DNA of 33,601 nucleotides. It comes from Candidatus Doudnabacteria bacterium (GTDB lineage Bacteria; Patescibacteriota; Doudnabacteria; UBA920). Under the pieces are notes generated by a model that ran no database searches, was not told the DNA's origin, and worked only from the letters and a program-made list of their open reading frames with translations. The position numbers were made by a program, and so were the translations under genes. Below are positions 9,391-17,811 of this stretch, piece by piece. The first letter of the stretch is position 1. Each line of letters starts with the position of its first letter. Location of the stretch: the NCBI GenBank assembly GCA_016218585.1, contig JACRDK010000025.1, positions 91,637-125,237 on the forward strand, written 5' to 3'.

Positions 9391-9578
9391 CCCGGTAGTA
9401 AAATTCAAATGTGATTTTATTTCGGGGTAGAAACAAAAAGGTTACTATCTTGCCCGCGTGCAATGTTATAAAAACATTTACTACGGGGCAGGCAAAAATA
9501 AAAATTAATTAGGCCAGGTTTGATTTTGCGTTATAGCTATACGCGAAATTTTCTAAATTTGCGCCCAAGGAAGAAAAA

Positions 9579-10397
9579 ATGAATCCTTACACATACCACA
9601 AGCCAAAAAGAATGGCTGTGGCCGCAAGTCAGGACAGTCCTTCCGGCTCGCCTAAAGGCGGCGGGTCGTGGCTAAGCAATATAATTAATGCCCCTATAAA
9701 CTCCGCTGTTGCCCTGGCTTTTGTTTTGTTTGCCGCCAGCGCAACCGCAGGCATTGCTGCTATAGCATCGCCGGAAATTGCCATGGACAATTCGAGTTTA
9801 CCAGCAACACATATAGTTGTGTCCAGAGTTTTGGGAGAGTCGGTAACCCAGCCGGTTATTGACGACGCAGCTTTGGAAGCCGCAGAGCCAACCGGTTATT
9901 TAATTGCTAAGCCGGTTAATTTTGACGCTACTTTAGGGCGTTGGGATTATAAATTAAGTTACGAAGTCGCTAACTTAACCGGTCCCGCGGTTTTGTCGAT
10001 TGGCAGCTATGCCGTGCAAAGCAATATTACTGCTTCCGGCACAGTCGAAACCGGTTATATTTTAAAACCTAATAGGGTTTACCGGGCGACTCTTTGGTTT
10101 ACTGATTCAGCCGGCCAAAAAGTTAAACTGGCCAGAGTGGAAATTAAAACAGACAAAGCACAAAAGCCTGGAAAGAATGACCGCAAGCCGATTTTGTGCC
10201 CGCAAACGCAGGTGCAAGGCCAGGTTGCGAGCTCAACGCCAAGCACCAAACCTTCCTTGTGCGTGAAGAAGGAAGACGGCACGCTGGCTTGTTTGCCCCA
10301 GCAGTGTATTGTTCCGGAATGGAAGCCGGAAGATAAAAACGCCAGCGGCACTTCTGAAGGGCTGTTGCATAAAACACCTCTTGCCCCAATTCGATAA
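9579..10397 (+). CDS. Membrane-anchored surface protein, MNPY family (short paralogue)
   Basis: MNPYTYHK..., TM segment VALAFVLFAASATAGIAAI..PEIA..N, V.SRVLG, plus a W-x3-L-x-Y...NLTG...TGYILKPNRVY domain matching the N-terminal ~200 aa of the 4451 protein. Confidence 0.75.
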   Translation: MNPYTYHKPKRMAVAASQDSPSGSPKGGGSWLSNIINAPINSAVALAFVLFAASATAGIAAIASPEIAMDNSSLPATHIVVSRVLGESVTQPVIDDAALEAAEPTGYLIAKPVNFDATLGRWDYKLSYEVANLTGPAVLSIGSYAVQSNITASGTVETGYILKPNRVYRATLWFTDSAGQKVKLARVEIKTDKAQKPGKNDRKPILCPQTQVQGQVASSTPSTKPSLCVKKEDGTLACLPQQCIVPEWKPEDKNASGTSEGLLHKTPLAPIR

Positions 10398-10417
10398 TAA
10401 TATATTAAAATACCCTG

Positions 10418-10448
10418 TCCCATTTTATCGGGACGGGGTATTTTTTTA
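10418..10448. terminator. Intrinsic terminator
   Basis: TACCCTGTCCCattttatcGGGACGGGGTATTTTTTT. Confidence 0.85.
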
Positions 10449-10487
10449 TGCTTCTGTTTTTAAGTAAACTTAAGTATAATATTAGAT

Positions 10488-13265
10488 ATGACTACTCCAA
10501 AAACCCCTAGATATATGCTGGTGGATGGCAATGCATTAATCCATCGCGGTTATCATGCCATTCCGGTGTTAAATACAAAAAGCGGCGAACAAACCAATGC
10601 TGTTTATGGTTTTACCACAATTTTATTGCGCGCTATTAAGGACATTAAGCCGACCCATATTGCCTGCACCTTTGACCTTAAGGGGCCGACTTTTCGGCAT
10701 TTGCAATATAAAGAATATAAAGGGACCAGGGTAAAAACCGACCAGGAACTATATGATCAGATCCCCCGGGTAAAAGAAGTTGTAAGAGGTTTAAATATTT
10801 CCATTTACGAGAAGGAAGGTTTTGAGGCAGATGACCTGCTTGGAACTTTGGCTGTAAAAATCCATAAAGATGATCCGGAAGCGGAAGTAATTATTGTTAC
10901 CGGAGATTTAGACACCTTACAATTGGTTAACCATAAAATTCGCGTTTATACTATGCGCAAAGGAATTACCGACACGGTGATTTATGATGCGCGCGCCGTG
11001 CGCGAGCGCTATGGCTTGGCTCCGGAACAGATGGTGGACTATAAAGCTTTGCGCGGCGATCCGAGCGACAATATTCCCGGAGTAACTGGAATCGGCGAGA
11101 AAACCGCGGCCGGACTGATTAAAGATTTCGGCAGTTTTGAGAATTTATACAAGGAAATAAAATCCGGAAAGGCCGAAGGTAAAATTAAGGCCCGGGTTTT
11201 GGAATTGTTGAAAACCCAGGAAGAGCAGGCAATTATGTCGCATCAATTGTCCAAGATTGATTGCGCCGTGCCCGTGGAAATAAATTTGCCGCAATACGAT
11301 TTAGACAGTTCACATTTGCAAACCACAGTAAAATTATTTCAAACTTTAGAGTTTCGAAGTTTAATAAATAAGCTGCCGAAGACAGAGAGTCAGAGTATCG
11401 GAGAATCAGAGAGTAAGAAACAAAACAAAGAAGATATTCAGACCGATGTGGTATTGTCAGATATAGGAAAGCAAGATTATATTTTTGTTGATACCGAAAG
11501 CAAGTTAGGTGATATGCTAAAAGAATTATCTAAGGCCAAAGAGTTGTGCGTAGACACCGAAACAACAGGTCTTGATCCGTGGCAATCTGAATTAGTAGGA
11601 GTGGGCTTGTGCGCCCTCCCGGGAAGGGCTTTTTATGTTCCGGCTAAATTGGCCGGAGCAAGCCAGGAGCTTAAAGATTTGTTGGCCAATGAAAAAATTA
11701 AAAAAATCGGCCACAACATCAAGTTTGACCTGGAAGTCCTGCAGGCAAATGGTTATAAGCTGGGAGCTATAAGCTTTGATACTATGATAGCCTCTTATTT
11801 GCTTAATTCTGCCACACGCCAGCACAATTTAGATGCATTAGCATTTAATGAGCTGGGCTATCAAATGCAGCCCATAGACGACCTAATTGGCAAAGGGAAA
11901 AAGCAGATTACTATGGATCAGGTAGATCCGGCTAAGGTGAGCTGGTATTGCTGTGAAGATGTGGATATGACTTTAAGGCTAAAAGAGCTTTTTGAACCTA
12001 AGGTTAAAGCCGAAGGTTTGCTGAAAATTTTTGACGACATTGAAATGCCTTTGGCGGAAGTTTTGGGCGGCATGGAAAAAAACGGCATCAAGCTGGATGT
12101 AAAATTTTTAAACCGGCTTTCCGGGGAAGTAGAAATAGATTTAAAACAGGCCGAGAGCGATATTTATAAGTTATGCGGCCAGGAATTTAATATTAATTCC
12201 CCCAAACAGTTAAAAGAAATTTTGTTTGATAAATTAAAGTTAGAGCCGATTGAAAATCGCAAAACTAAAACCGGACTATCTACCGCAGCGGGAGAGCTGG
12301 AAAAAATGATGGGCCAGCACCCAGTAATTCCAAAAATTATGCAGTATCGGGAATTGGCCAAGCTACAATCAACTTATTTGTTGGCTTTGCCGGAATTGGT
12401 AAATAAAAAAACCGGGCGGCTGCATACCAATTATAACCAGACTATTGCCGCCACCGGGAGGCTGTCTTCCACTGACCCGAATTTGCAAAATATCCCGGTG
12501 CGCGGCGAAGGCGCTGGCAGTAAAATACGCCAGGCCTTTGTGGCGGAAAAAGGATACAAATTACTATCTATCGATTATAGCCAGATAGAACTGAGAATTG
12601 TGGCACACTTGGCTGGCGACAAAAAAATGCTGGACGTGTTCAAGCGAGGTGAAGACATCCACACTAAAACCGCCATGGAAATTTTTGGCGTGAGCAAAGA
12701 CCAGGTAACTAAAGATATGAGGCGGGACGCCAAAACCATAAACTTTGGAATTTTATACGGCCTGTCGAGCTTTGGGCTGTCTGCCCGCATTGGCGAAGTG
12801 TCCCGCGTTGAGGCCAAGCAATTCATTGCAAAATATTTTGCCGCTTATCCGGCCGTGGAAAGTTATATTGAACAAGTGAAATTGCAGGTTAACGAAGAAG
12901 CTTTTGTAAAAAATGAACTTGGCCGCATCCGCAGGTTCCCGGAAATTCGTTCCTCCCAATTTTTCATTCGCGCGGCAGCTGAACGGGCGGCGGTAAATTT
13001 TCCTATTCAGTCTTTGGCTGCAGATGTAATTAAGGTGGCGATGATAAATATTTTTAAAGAAATTGAGAAATCAGGAAATTCGGAAATAAAAATGTTGTTG
13101 CAGGTGCACGATGAATTGGTTTTTGAAGTTAAAGAAGACAAGGTTGATTATTGGGTCAAGCAATTAATTCCGCTGATGGAAAGTGCCATTAAACTTTCTG
13201 TGCCAATTACGGTGGAGGCGAAGGTGGGTGACAATTGGGGAGAGATGGAAGCGACAAAATTGTGA
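10488..13265 (+). CDS. polA: DNA polymerase I (5'-nuclease, 3'-5' exonuclease and polymerase domains)
   Basis: 5'-nuclease (DGNALIHRGYHA..., GDPSDNIPGVTGIGEKTA), exonuclease DTETTGL, polymerase motifs SIDYSQIELRIVAHLAGD, RRDAKTINFGILYGLS, QVHDELVFEV. Confidence 0.96.
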   Translation: MTTPKTPRYMLVDGNALIHRGYHAIPVLNTKSGEQTNAVYGFTTILLRAIKDIKPTHIACTFDLKGPTFRHLQYKEYKGTRVKTDQELYDQIPRVKEVVRGLNISIYEKEGFEADDLLGTLAVKIHKDDPEAEVIIVTGDLDTLQLVNHKIRVYTMRKGITDTVIYDARAVRERYGLAPEQMVDYKALRGDPSDNIPGVTGIGEKTAAGLIKDFGSFENLYKEIKSGKAEGKIKARVLELLKTQEEQAIMSHQLSKIDCAVPVEINLPQYDLDSSHLQTTVKLFQTLEFRSLINKLPKTESQSIGESESKKQNKEDIQTDVVLSDIGKQDYIFVDTESKLGDMLKELSKAKELCVDTETTGLDPWQSELVGVGLCALPGRAFYVPAKLAGASQELKDLLANEKIKKIGHNIKFDLEVLQANGYKLGAISFDTMIASYLLNSATRQHNLDALAFNELGYQMQPIDDLIGKGKKQITMDQVDPAKVSWYCCEDVDMTLRLKELFEPKVKAEGLLKIFDDIEMPLAEVLGGMEKNGIKLDVKFLNRLSGEVEIDLKQAESDIYKLCGQEFNINSPKQLKEILFDKLKLEPIENRKTKTGLSTAAGELEKMMGQHPVIPKIMQYRELAKLQSTYLLALPELVNKKTGRLHTNYNQTIAATGRLSSTDPNLQNIPVRGEGAGSKIRQAFVAEKGYKLLSIDYSQIELRIVAHLAGDKKMLDVFKRGEDIHTKTAMEIFGVSKDQVTKDMRRDAKTINFGILYGLSSFGLSARIGEVSRVEAKQFIAKYFAAYPAVESYIEQVKLQVNEEAFVKNELGRIRRFPEIRSSQFFIRAAAERAAVNFPIQSLAADVIKVAMINIFKEIEKSGNSEIKMLLQVHDELVFEVKEDKVDYWVKQLIPLMESAIKLSVPITVEAKVGDNWGEMEATKL

Positions 13266-13289
13266 ATTAAGAATTAGGACTTAAGAATT

Positions 13290-14297
13290 ATGGAAGAAAC
13301 AAAAAACGGAGAGATAATAATTTACAAAGCAGAAGAAGGGCCTCAATTAAAAGTGCAAATGGACGGGGAGACGGTTTGGTTAAATACTGCTCAAATGGCT
13401 GAGCTGTTTGCAAAAGACGAAAAAACAATTGGGGCTCATATACGCAATATATATGCGGAAAAAGAGTTAATAAGAGAAAAAACTTCTCTTAAACAAGCCA
13501 ATACTCAAAAAACAAGCATTGGCTTAAATAAGCCAACTACGTATTATAATTTGGATATGATTATATCTATCGGATATAGAGTTAATTCTAAGCGCGGAAC
13601 TCAGTTCAGGATTTGGGCAACACAACGATTAAAGGATTATTTGGTTAAAGGTTATGCGGTAAATGAAAAACGGCTAAAGGAAGAGCATGACTTAAAAATG
13701 AAGGAGTTGCAAGATACCGCCAAGCTGTTTAGAAATGTTCTTGAAAGCCGGCGCGCGGAGGGTTACGAAAAAGATTTGCTTAAAATAATTACCGACTATT
13801 CCGGCACTTGGGCGCTGCTGAATAAATATGACAAAGGCGAACTGGCAATTGAAGGCGTAAGCAGGCGCGCGCCGGTAGAACTTGCTTATGAAGATTTAAA
13901 AAAGAGCATTGCAATTTTTAAAAAGCGCTTAGTAGTAAAAAAAGAGGCCGGAGATTTATTTGGCCAGGAATCCGGAGAAAAATTTAAAGCGGTTTTAGGC
14001 AGCATAAACCAGACTTTCGGCAGCAAACAGTTATATTCTTCCCTGGAAGAAAAAGCCGCCCATCTATTATATTTTTTGGTTAAAGATCATCCGTTTGCCG
14101 ACGGCAATAAAAGAATTGGTTCGCTTATTTTTATGCTCTATTTAATTCAAAACAACGCATTATTTAGCAGCAAAACCGGAGAGCGAAAAATAAATGATAA
14201 TGCCTTGGCGGCCTTAGTCCTGCTGGTAGCGGAAAGCAAGCCCGCGGATAAAGATGTTATGGTTAAGTTGGTGGTAAATTTAATAACCAATAAATAA
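13290..14297 (+). CDS. RhuM-family / Fic-DOC fusion protein
   Basis: RhuM-like N-terminus (DGETVWLNTAQMAELFAKDEKTIGAHIRNIYAEKEL...YYNLDMIISIGYRVNSKRGTQFRIWATQRLKDYLVKGY) and intact Fic motif HPFADGNKRIG. Confidence 0.9.
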   Translation: MEETKNGEIIIYKAEEGPQLKVQMDGETVWLNTAQMAELFAKDEKTIGAHIRNIYAEKELIREKTSLKQANTQKTSIGLNKPTTYYNLDMIISIGYRVNSKRGTQFRIWATQRLKDYLVKGYAVNEKRLKEEHDLKMKELQDTAKLFRNVLESRRAEGYEKDLLKIITDYSGTWALLNKYDKGELAIEGVSRRAPVELAYEDLKKSIAIFKKRLVVKKEAGDLFGQESGEKFKAVLGSINQTFGSKQLYSSLEEKAAHLLYFLVKDHPFADGNKRIGSLIFMLYLIQNNALFSSKTGERKINDNALAALVLLVAESKPADKDVMVKLVVNLITNK

Positions 14298-14350
14298 AGG
14301 TTCCTCGGATCCGCCTCAGGCGGGTGCAATGGTTAAGATCACACATAGTA

Positions 14351-14398
14351 AAAAAAACCGTCCCGCCTTTTATAACGAAAGGGCGGGACGGTTTTTAA
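14351..14398. terminator. Bidirectional intrinsic terminator
   Basis: AAAAAACCGTCCCGCC...GGGCGGGACGGTTTTTA. Confidence 0.88.
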
Positions 14399-14402
14399 AT
14401 TG

Positions 14403-14882
14403 TTACTTTTCTACATTCAACCTGGCGCTGCCGCCGCCATCACAGGTCATAACCGAAATGCCTTCTGTTCTGGCATAAAGGATTTGGTAATCGTAAGGAG
14501 CGATTCTAATGCTTTGGCCGCTTACTTTAATGGTGTGAGCGGTTTTGTCGCGGTTGTCTAACATAACCGGAGAATTTTTCTTAACTGACATAGTGCCCGG
14601 GTTGGCGCTGCAGTTTACAAACTGGAAACGGTAAGGGTAGGCTTTTATGGCGTCGCCATAAGAAAGTTTTTTGGTGCCGGTTCCTCCGGTGGTGGAAGCG
14701 TTGTCCGGCAGTGGGGCGCCGGTTCCAGGTTCCAAACTTTCTAAGCCATTTTGGCTCAGGCCATCCCCGTTGCCCGGTTTGTTTTTATTGCCGGCCATTT
14801 GGAAATATACGCCAATGCCAATTGCGACTACTACAACTACCGCGATTGCGGCATACACATACTTTTTGTTTAGGTTGTTCAT
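14403..14882 (-). CDS. Membrane-anchored cupredoxin-like domain protein
   Basis: N-terminal TM (YVYAAIAVVVVVAIGIGVYF), low-complexity linker, cupredoxin-like FQFVNCSANPGTMSVKKNSPVMLDNRDKTAHTIKVSG...MTCDGGGSARLNVE. Confidence 0.65.
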   Translation of the reverse strand: MNNLNKKYVYAAIAVVVVVAIGIGVYFQMAGNKNKPGNGDGLSQNGLESLEPGTGAPLPDNASTTGGTGTKKLSYGDAIKAYPYRFQFVNCSANPGTMSVKKNSPVMLDNRDKTAHTIKVSGQSIRIAPYDYQILYARTEGISVMTCDGGGSARLNVEK

Positions 14883-15042
14883 GTTGGTTTCATTATTTGT
14901 TAGCTTAGGTTAAGTATAGTATATATCGCTTATCTTTGCATAGTTGTTTCCGAGCTGTAAATAAAAATATTTTTTTGCTATACTGATATAAATTAATAGT
15001 TAGCGACTTCTTTTTAAGAAGCCCTATTTTTTTAAACAAAAA

Positions 15043-15120
15043 ATGGAAAAAATAATAAAAAAAATTGAAATTTTTGTCAGTTTCCTAATTCATTTTATTG
15101 CCGGTTTGTTCTTAGGATAA
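15043..15120 (+). CDS. Putative 25-aa hydrophobic micropeptide
   Basis: ATG...TAA = MEKIIKKIEIFVSFLIHFIAGLFLG*, preceded by TGC-TATACT and a CTTCTT/AAGAAG hairpin, followed immediately by a terminator. No clear Shine-Dalgarno. Confidence 0.4.
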   Translation: MEKIIKKIEIFVSFLIHFIAGLFLG

Positions 15121-15160
15121 AAAATCCCGCTCTTTCGAAGAAAGGGCGGGATTTTTAAAA
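15119..15160. terminator. Bidirectional intrinsic terminator
   Basis: AAAAAATCCCGCTCTTTCgaaGAAAGGGCGGGATTTTTAAA. Confidence 0.9.
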
Positions 15161-15162
15161 TT

Positions 15163-15426
15163 CTACTTTATTTTACCAATGGCTTTGGTAAGGCGGGATT
15201 TTTTGCGGGAAGCGGTGTTCTTATGAATAACTCTGTTTTTGGCAGCCTTGTCTAAGGTAGACATGGCGTTTTTCATAGCTTCAATGGCTTCGTTTTTCTT
15301 GCCTTCGGCAATCAGCTTTTTTACTTCTTTAACAGCGTCTTTGAATTTATCTTTAGTTTTAATATTGCGAACTCTGCGGCGGATGGACTGTCTCATGGCT
15401 TTAGCCGCGGATTTGATATTTGGCAT
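15163..15426 (-). CDS. rpsT: Small ribosomal subunit protein bS20
   Basis: MPNIKSAAKAMRQSIRRRVRNIKTKDKFK...KNRVIHKNTASRKKSRLTKAI. Confidence 0.95.
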   Translation of the reverse strand: MPNIKSAAKAMRQSIRRRVRNIKTKDKFKDAVKEVKKLIAEGKKNEAIEAMKNAMSTLDKAAKNRVIHKNTASRKKSRLTKAIGKIK

Positions 15427-15542
15427 AGTATAGTTAATTTACGATTTAGTGTATAAAATTTAAGCCACAACAATTAATCTACTGCGACATAGACAACCTT
15501 TGTAGCGACTTGGATATTCTACCATTTATTAAGAAAAATGAC

Positions 15543-15578
15543 AAGTCCCGCTCTTTGGCACAAAGAGCGGGACTGTTG
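15543..15578. terminator. Intrinsic terminator
   Basis: AGTCCCGCTCTTTggcacAAAGAGCGGGACTGTT. Confidence 0.8.
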
Positions 15579-15590
15579 TTTGAGTGAGGG

Positions 15591-16262
15591 TTAGTGCCAG
15601 ATGATGCTAAGGTATCCGCTAAGATACTTATCGCCGCGCTTACCGATTTCGTAGGCCGTGCCTATTAAAAACAGGCTGTTGCGCCAGCTGGCCATAGGAC
15701 CGACGTAAACCCCTCGTTCAATCGCGGGAATGGTCTCGTGCCGGAGTCCGTGCTCGCGTTCGGCCGCCGCTTCATTGGCCGGACCCATGTAGCAACTGGC
15801 TGTTGCGCCAAAGAAGAAGCCGCGGCCGATGTGACGCGAGGCTTCGGCCAACGGCTCGCACGTGGTGAAGTTGACCTTCCCCCGGTAACTATCAATCCAG
15901 GAAGCAAGTATCCACTTGTGCGTTTCCAACTCCAGCCTAGCGCCGAAGACGGCGGTGTTGCCGAGCTGGTGGCCGTGAGCCAGTCCAGCGTGGGGCTCGA
16001 AAAAAACTTCGCCGTTGCCGTGCTCGATCTTTCGCTCAAAGCGATAACCGGCCAGGGCAAAGCCAAAGCGTCTGTCCTCAGAAGAAGCGTAGCCCGGAGT
16101 GAGTACCCAGTTCTTCCACCCGGCAGTGAAACTTGCGCGCTTATATGGCTGCGAGTAAATACCTTCGGTTGAGAAGCTGGTTTGGTCCCGGCTGTGGTCT
16201 TCCTGGGCATAGCCGGGAAGAGCTGCGAGCGCGAAAAAGAAAAGAACGAATCTGACCCTCAT
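15591..16262 (-). CDS. Secreted protein resembling an outer-membrane beta-barrel (probable horizontal acquisition)
   Basis: Signal peptide MRVRFVLFFFALAALPGYAQ, alternating aromatic strands, C-terminus YLSGYLSIIWH, strong SD (AGGAGGATCC), visibly GC-richer than its flanks. Confidence 0.65.
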   Translation of the reverse strand: MRVRFVLFFFALAALPGYAQEDHSRDQTSFSTEGIYSQPYKRASFTAGWKNWVLTPGYASSEDRRFGFALAGYRFERKIEHGNGEVFFEPHAGLAHGHQLGNTAVFGARLELETHKWILASWIDSYRGKVNFTTCEPLAEASRHIGRGFFFGATASCYMGPANEAAAEREHGLRHETIPAIERGVYVGPMASWRNSLFLIGTAYEIGKRGDKYLSGYLSIIWH

Positions 16263-16405
16263 TTAAAGGATCCTCCTATTTTTGATGGCATTTGAAAAAT
16301 CCGCTACCAGTAGTAAGCGGATTTTACGTAAAAATATTACTTAAAATTAGGGCTTATGTCAAGCCCCCTATGTCTTGACACGTATTAGTCGCTGAGGCAT
16401 TAATC

Positions 16406-17485
16406 TTAACTATTTTCGTTAAGAACTTCTTTTTCAAAAATATCAAATCCAAAAGTCTTTTCGAATTCTTCAAGATTAGTCATAAATACTCCATGAGGAA
16501 TGACGTTTTTCATTAGGTCTTTGTTTACTATTCTGCTTATCATCTCTTCTGTGGGGCGCCAGTCCATGCCAGCTTCGGTGTATATTTTTTCCAATTGGTA
16601 AGATTCTTGCAGCATAACCATGCGCTTCAATTCTTCAAAGCTTTTACTCCTTATATTTTTATAAATATTTTCTGCTTTAGTTCCAAGTTCTGCTATTATT
16701 TTTTTTATTTCTTCCACAGTTAAAGTTTTTCCATCAGCAACTACAGAACACCATTTAAGCCCTTCGATTGGATTGCCATATTCTAAAGTCGTGTGGCATC
16801 CAACACAATTTATGCGCCATTTAACGCCTTTAAACAATTGAAAAATTTTAATTTCCTTTACCGATGCCAAATAAGACTCTGGCCATAGTTCGCTTGGCTG
16901 GAGGTTTGGAAAATGTCTTATTAAAAATGAGTATTTTTCATCACCAAACTGAGTATCTTCGTAAGGTCCGTAGGCATCCCATCCTAAGTCGGTAACAACA
17001 TCATTATATAGCCCATGAACCAGTGATCCAGCAACAGTAATAAGCTGTCCATTTGTTCTTGCTATTTCCTTTGTGCCCGGTTCCCATAATATATTGTTTA
17101 CCATTTCGTTAATTTGTTCCGGGGTGTGAAGTGGTGTTGATAATAAGCCAAATGGGTCTGTGGGACAGCTTTCCATAAGCATCCTTGCAATAAAATTAGT
17201 AAAATCTTTAAGGTCGGCCTTTGAGTTATGGTCCATGCCCAGATAGGCTGGTATTGTTTTTTGTAGCAAAGCCCTTAAGTTTGATGGCGGTGGAAGTAAC
17301 TGCTCTAAGTCCTTATAAGATTTTTTCAGAGCACCTATTTTGCGCAAGGCAACAAGATTTCTTTTAATCCACAGGTCATACCATTGCGGGAAAAAATGAA
17401 AAAAATCTAATGGTTGAAACCCATCTATCGTTTGTCCCGCGCTGATTGAATAAATAGCTTTTGAAGCATCTTTAATCCAGTTCAT
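16406..17485 (-). CDS. Conserved-looking protein of unknown function in an operon with a phosphohistidine swivel domain
   Basis: 360-aa ORF starting at MNWIKDASK (SD GGAG upstream), overlapping the end of the swivel-domain gene. Confidence 0.7.
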   Translation of the reverse strand: MNWIKDASKAIYSISAGQTIDGFQPLDFFHFFPQWYDLWIKRNLVALRKIGALKKSYKDLEQLLPPPSNLRALLQKTIPAYLGMDHNSKADLKDFTNFIARMLMESCPTDPFGLLSTPLHTPEQINEMVNNILWEPGTKEIARTNGQLITVAGSLVHGLYNDVVTDLGWDAYGPYEDTQFGDEKYSFLIRHFPNLQPSELWPESYLASVKEIKIFQLFKGVKWRINCVGCHTTLEYGNPIEGLKWCSVVADGKTLTVEEIKKIIAELGTKAENIYKNIRSKSFEELKRMVMLQESYQLEKIYTEAGMDWRPTEEMISRIVNKDLMKNVIPHGVFMTNLEEFEKTFGFDIFEKEVLNENS

Positions 17486-17798
17486 ATATTTCTCCTTTTT
17501 CCCCGTCAACTAAAATTTTCATTCCGGTCTTAATAATTTTAGTAGCTTCTTTGGTATTTACTACGCAAGGAATACCCATTTCACGGCTAAGGATGGCAGG
17601 GTGGGAGGTTATACCCCCAATATCTGTAACTATTGCCAAAGCTTTAACCATGGCATTTGCCATTGTTGGGTCTGTTAAGGTTGTTATCAAAATTTCTCCT
17701 TCCTCAAGTTTAGTCAAATTTTCCGATGGAAGCAGAATTCTTGCGATGCCTTTTGCGGAGCCAGCGCTGGCTCCAAGTCCTTTGAGTATGAGCTTCAT
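17472..17798 (-). CDS. Stand-alone PEP-utilising enzyme mobile (swivelling phosphohistidine) domain protein
   Basis: MKLILKGLGASAGSAKGIARIL...LITTLTDPTMANAMVKALAIVTDIGGITSHPAILSREMGIPCVVNT...VDGEKGEIYE; the catalytic-His loop GGITSHPAILSRE is present. Confidence 0.88.
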   Translation of the reverse strand: MKLILKGLGASAGSAKGIARILLPSENLTKLEEGEILITTLTDPTMANAMVKALAIVTDIGGITSHPAILSREMGIPCVVNTKEATKIIKTGMKILVDGEKGEIYELD

Positions 17799-17811
17799 AA
17801 TTGTTACAGTA

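Noticed and set aside
14403-14882. Functional blue-copper protein call
   Set aside because: Only one obvious His and one Cys in ligand-like positions; the full His-Cys-His-Met set is not evident, so only 'cupredoxin-like' is claimed.
15665-16210. Alternative long ORFs overlapping the barrel-like gene (181 aa minus, 144 aa plus)
   Set aside because: By-products of GC-rich DNA; only the 15591-16262 frame has a signal peptide, strong SD and protein-like composition.
16685-16810. CVGCH (heme c-type CXXCH) motif in the 360-aa protein
   Set aside because: Single motif, no signal peptide or cytochrome maturation genes seen; more likely ordinary Cys/metal binding or chance.
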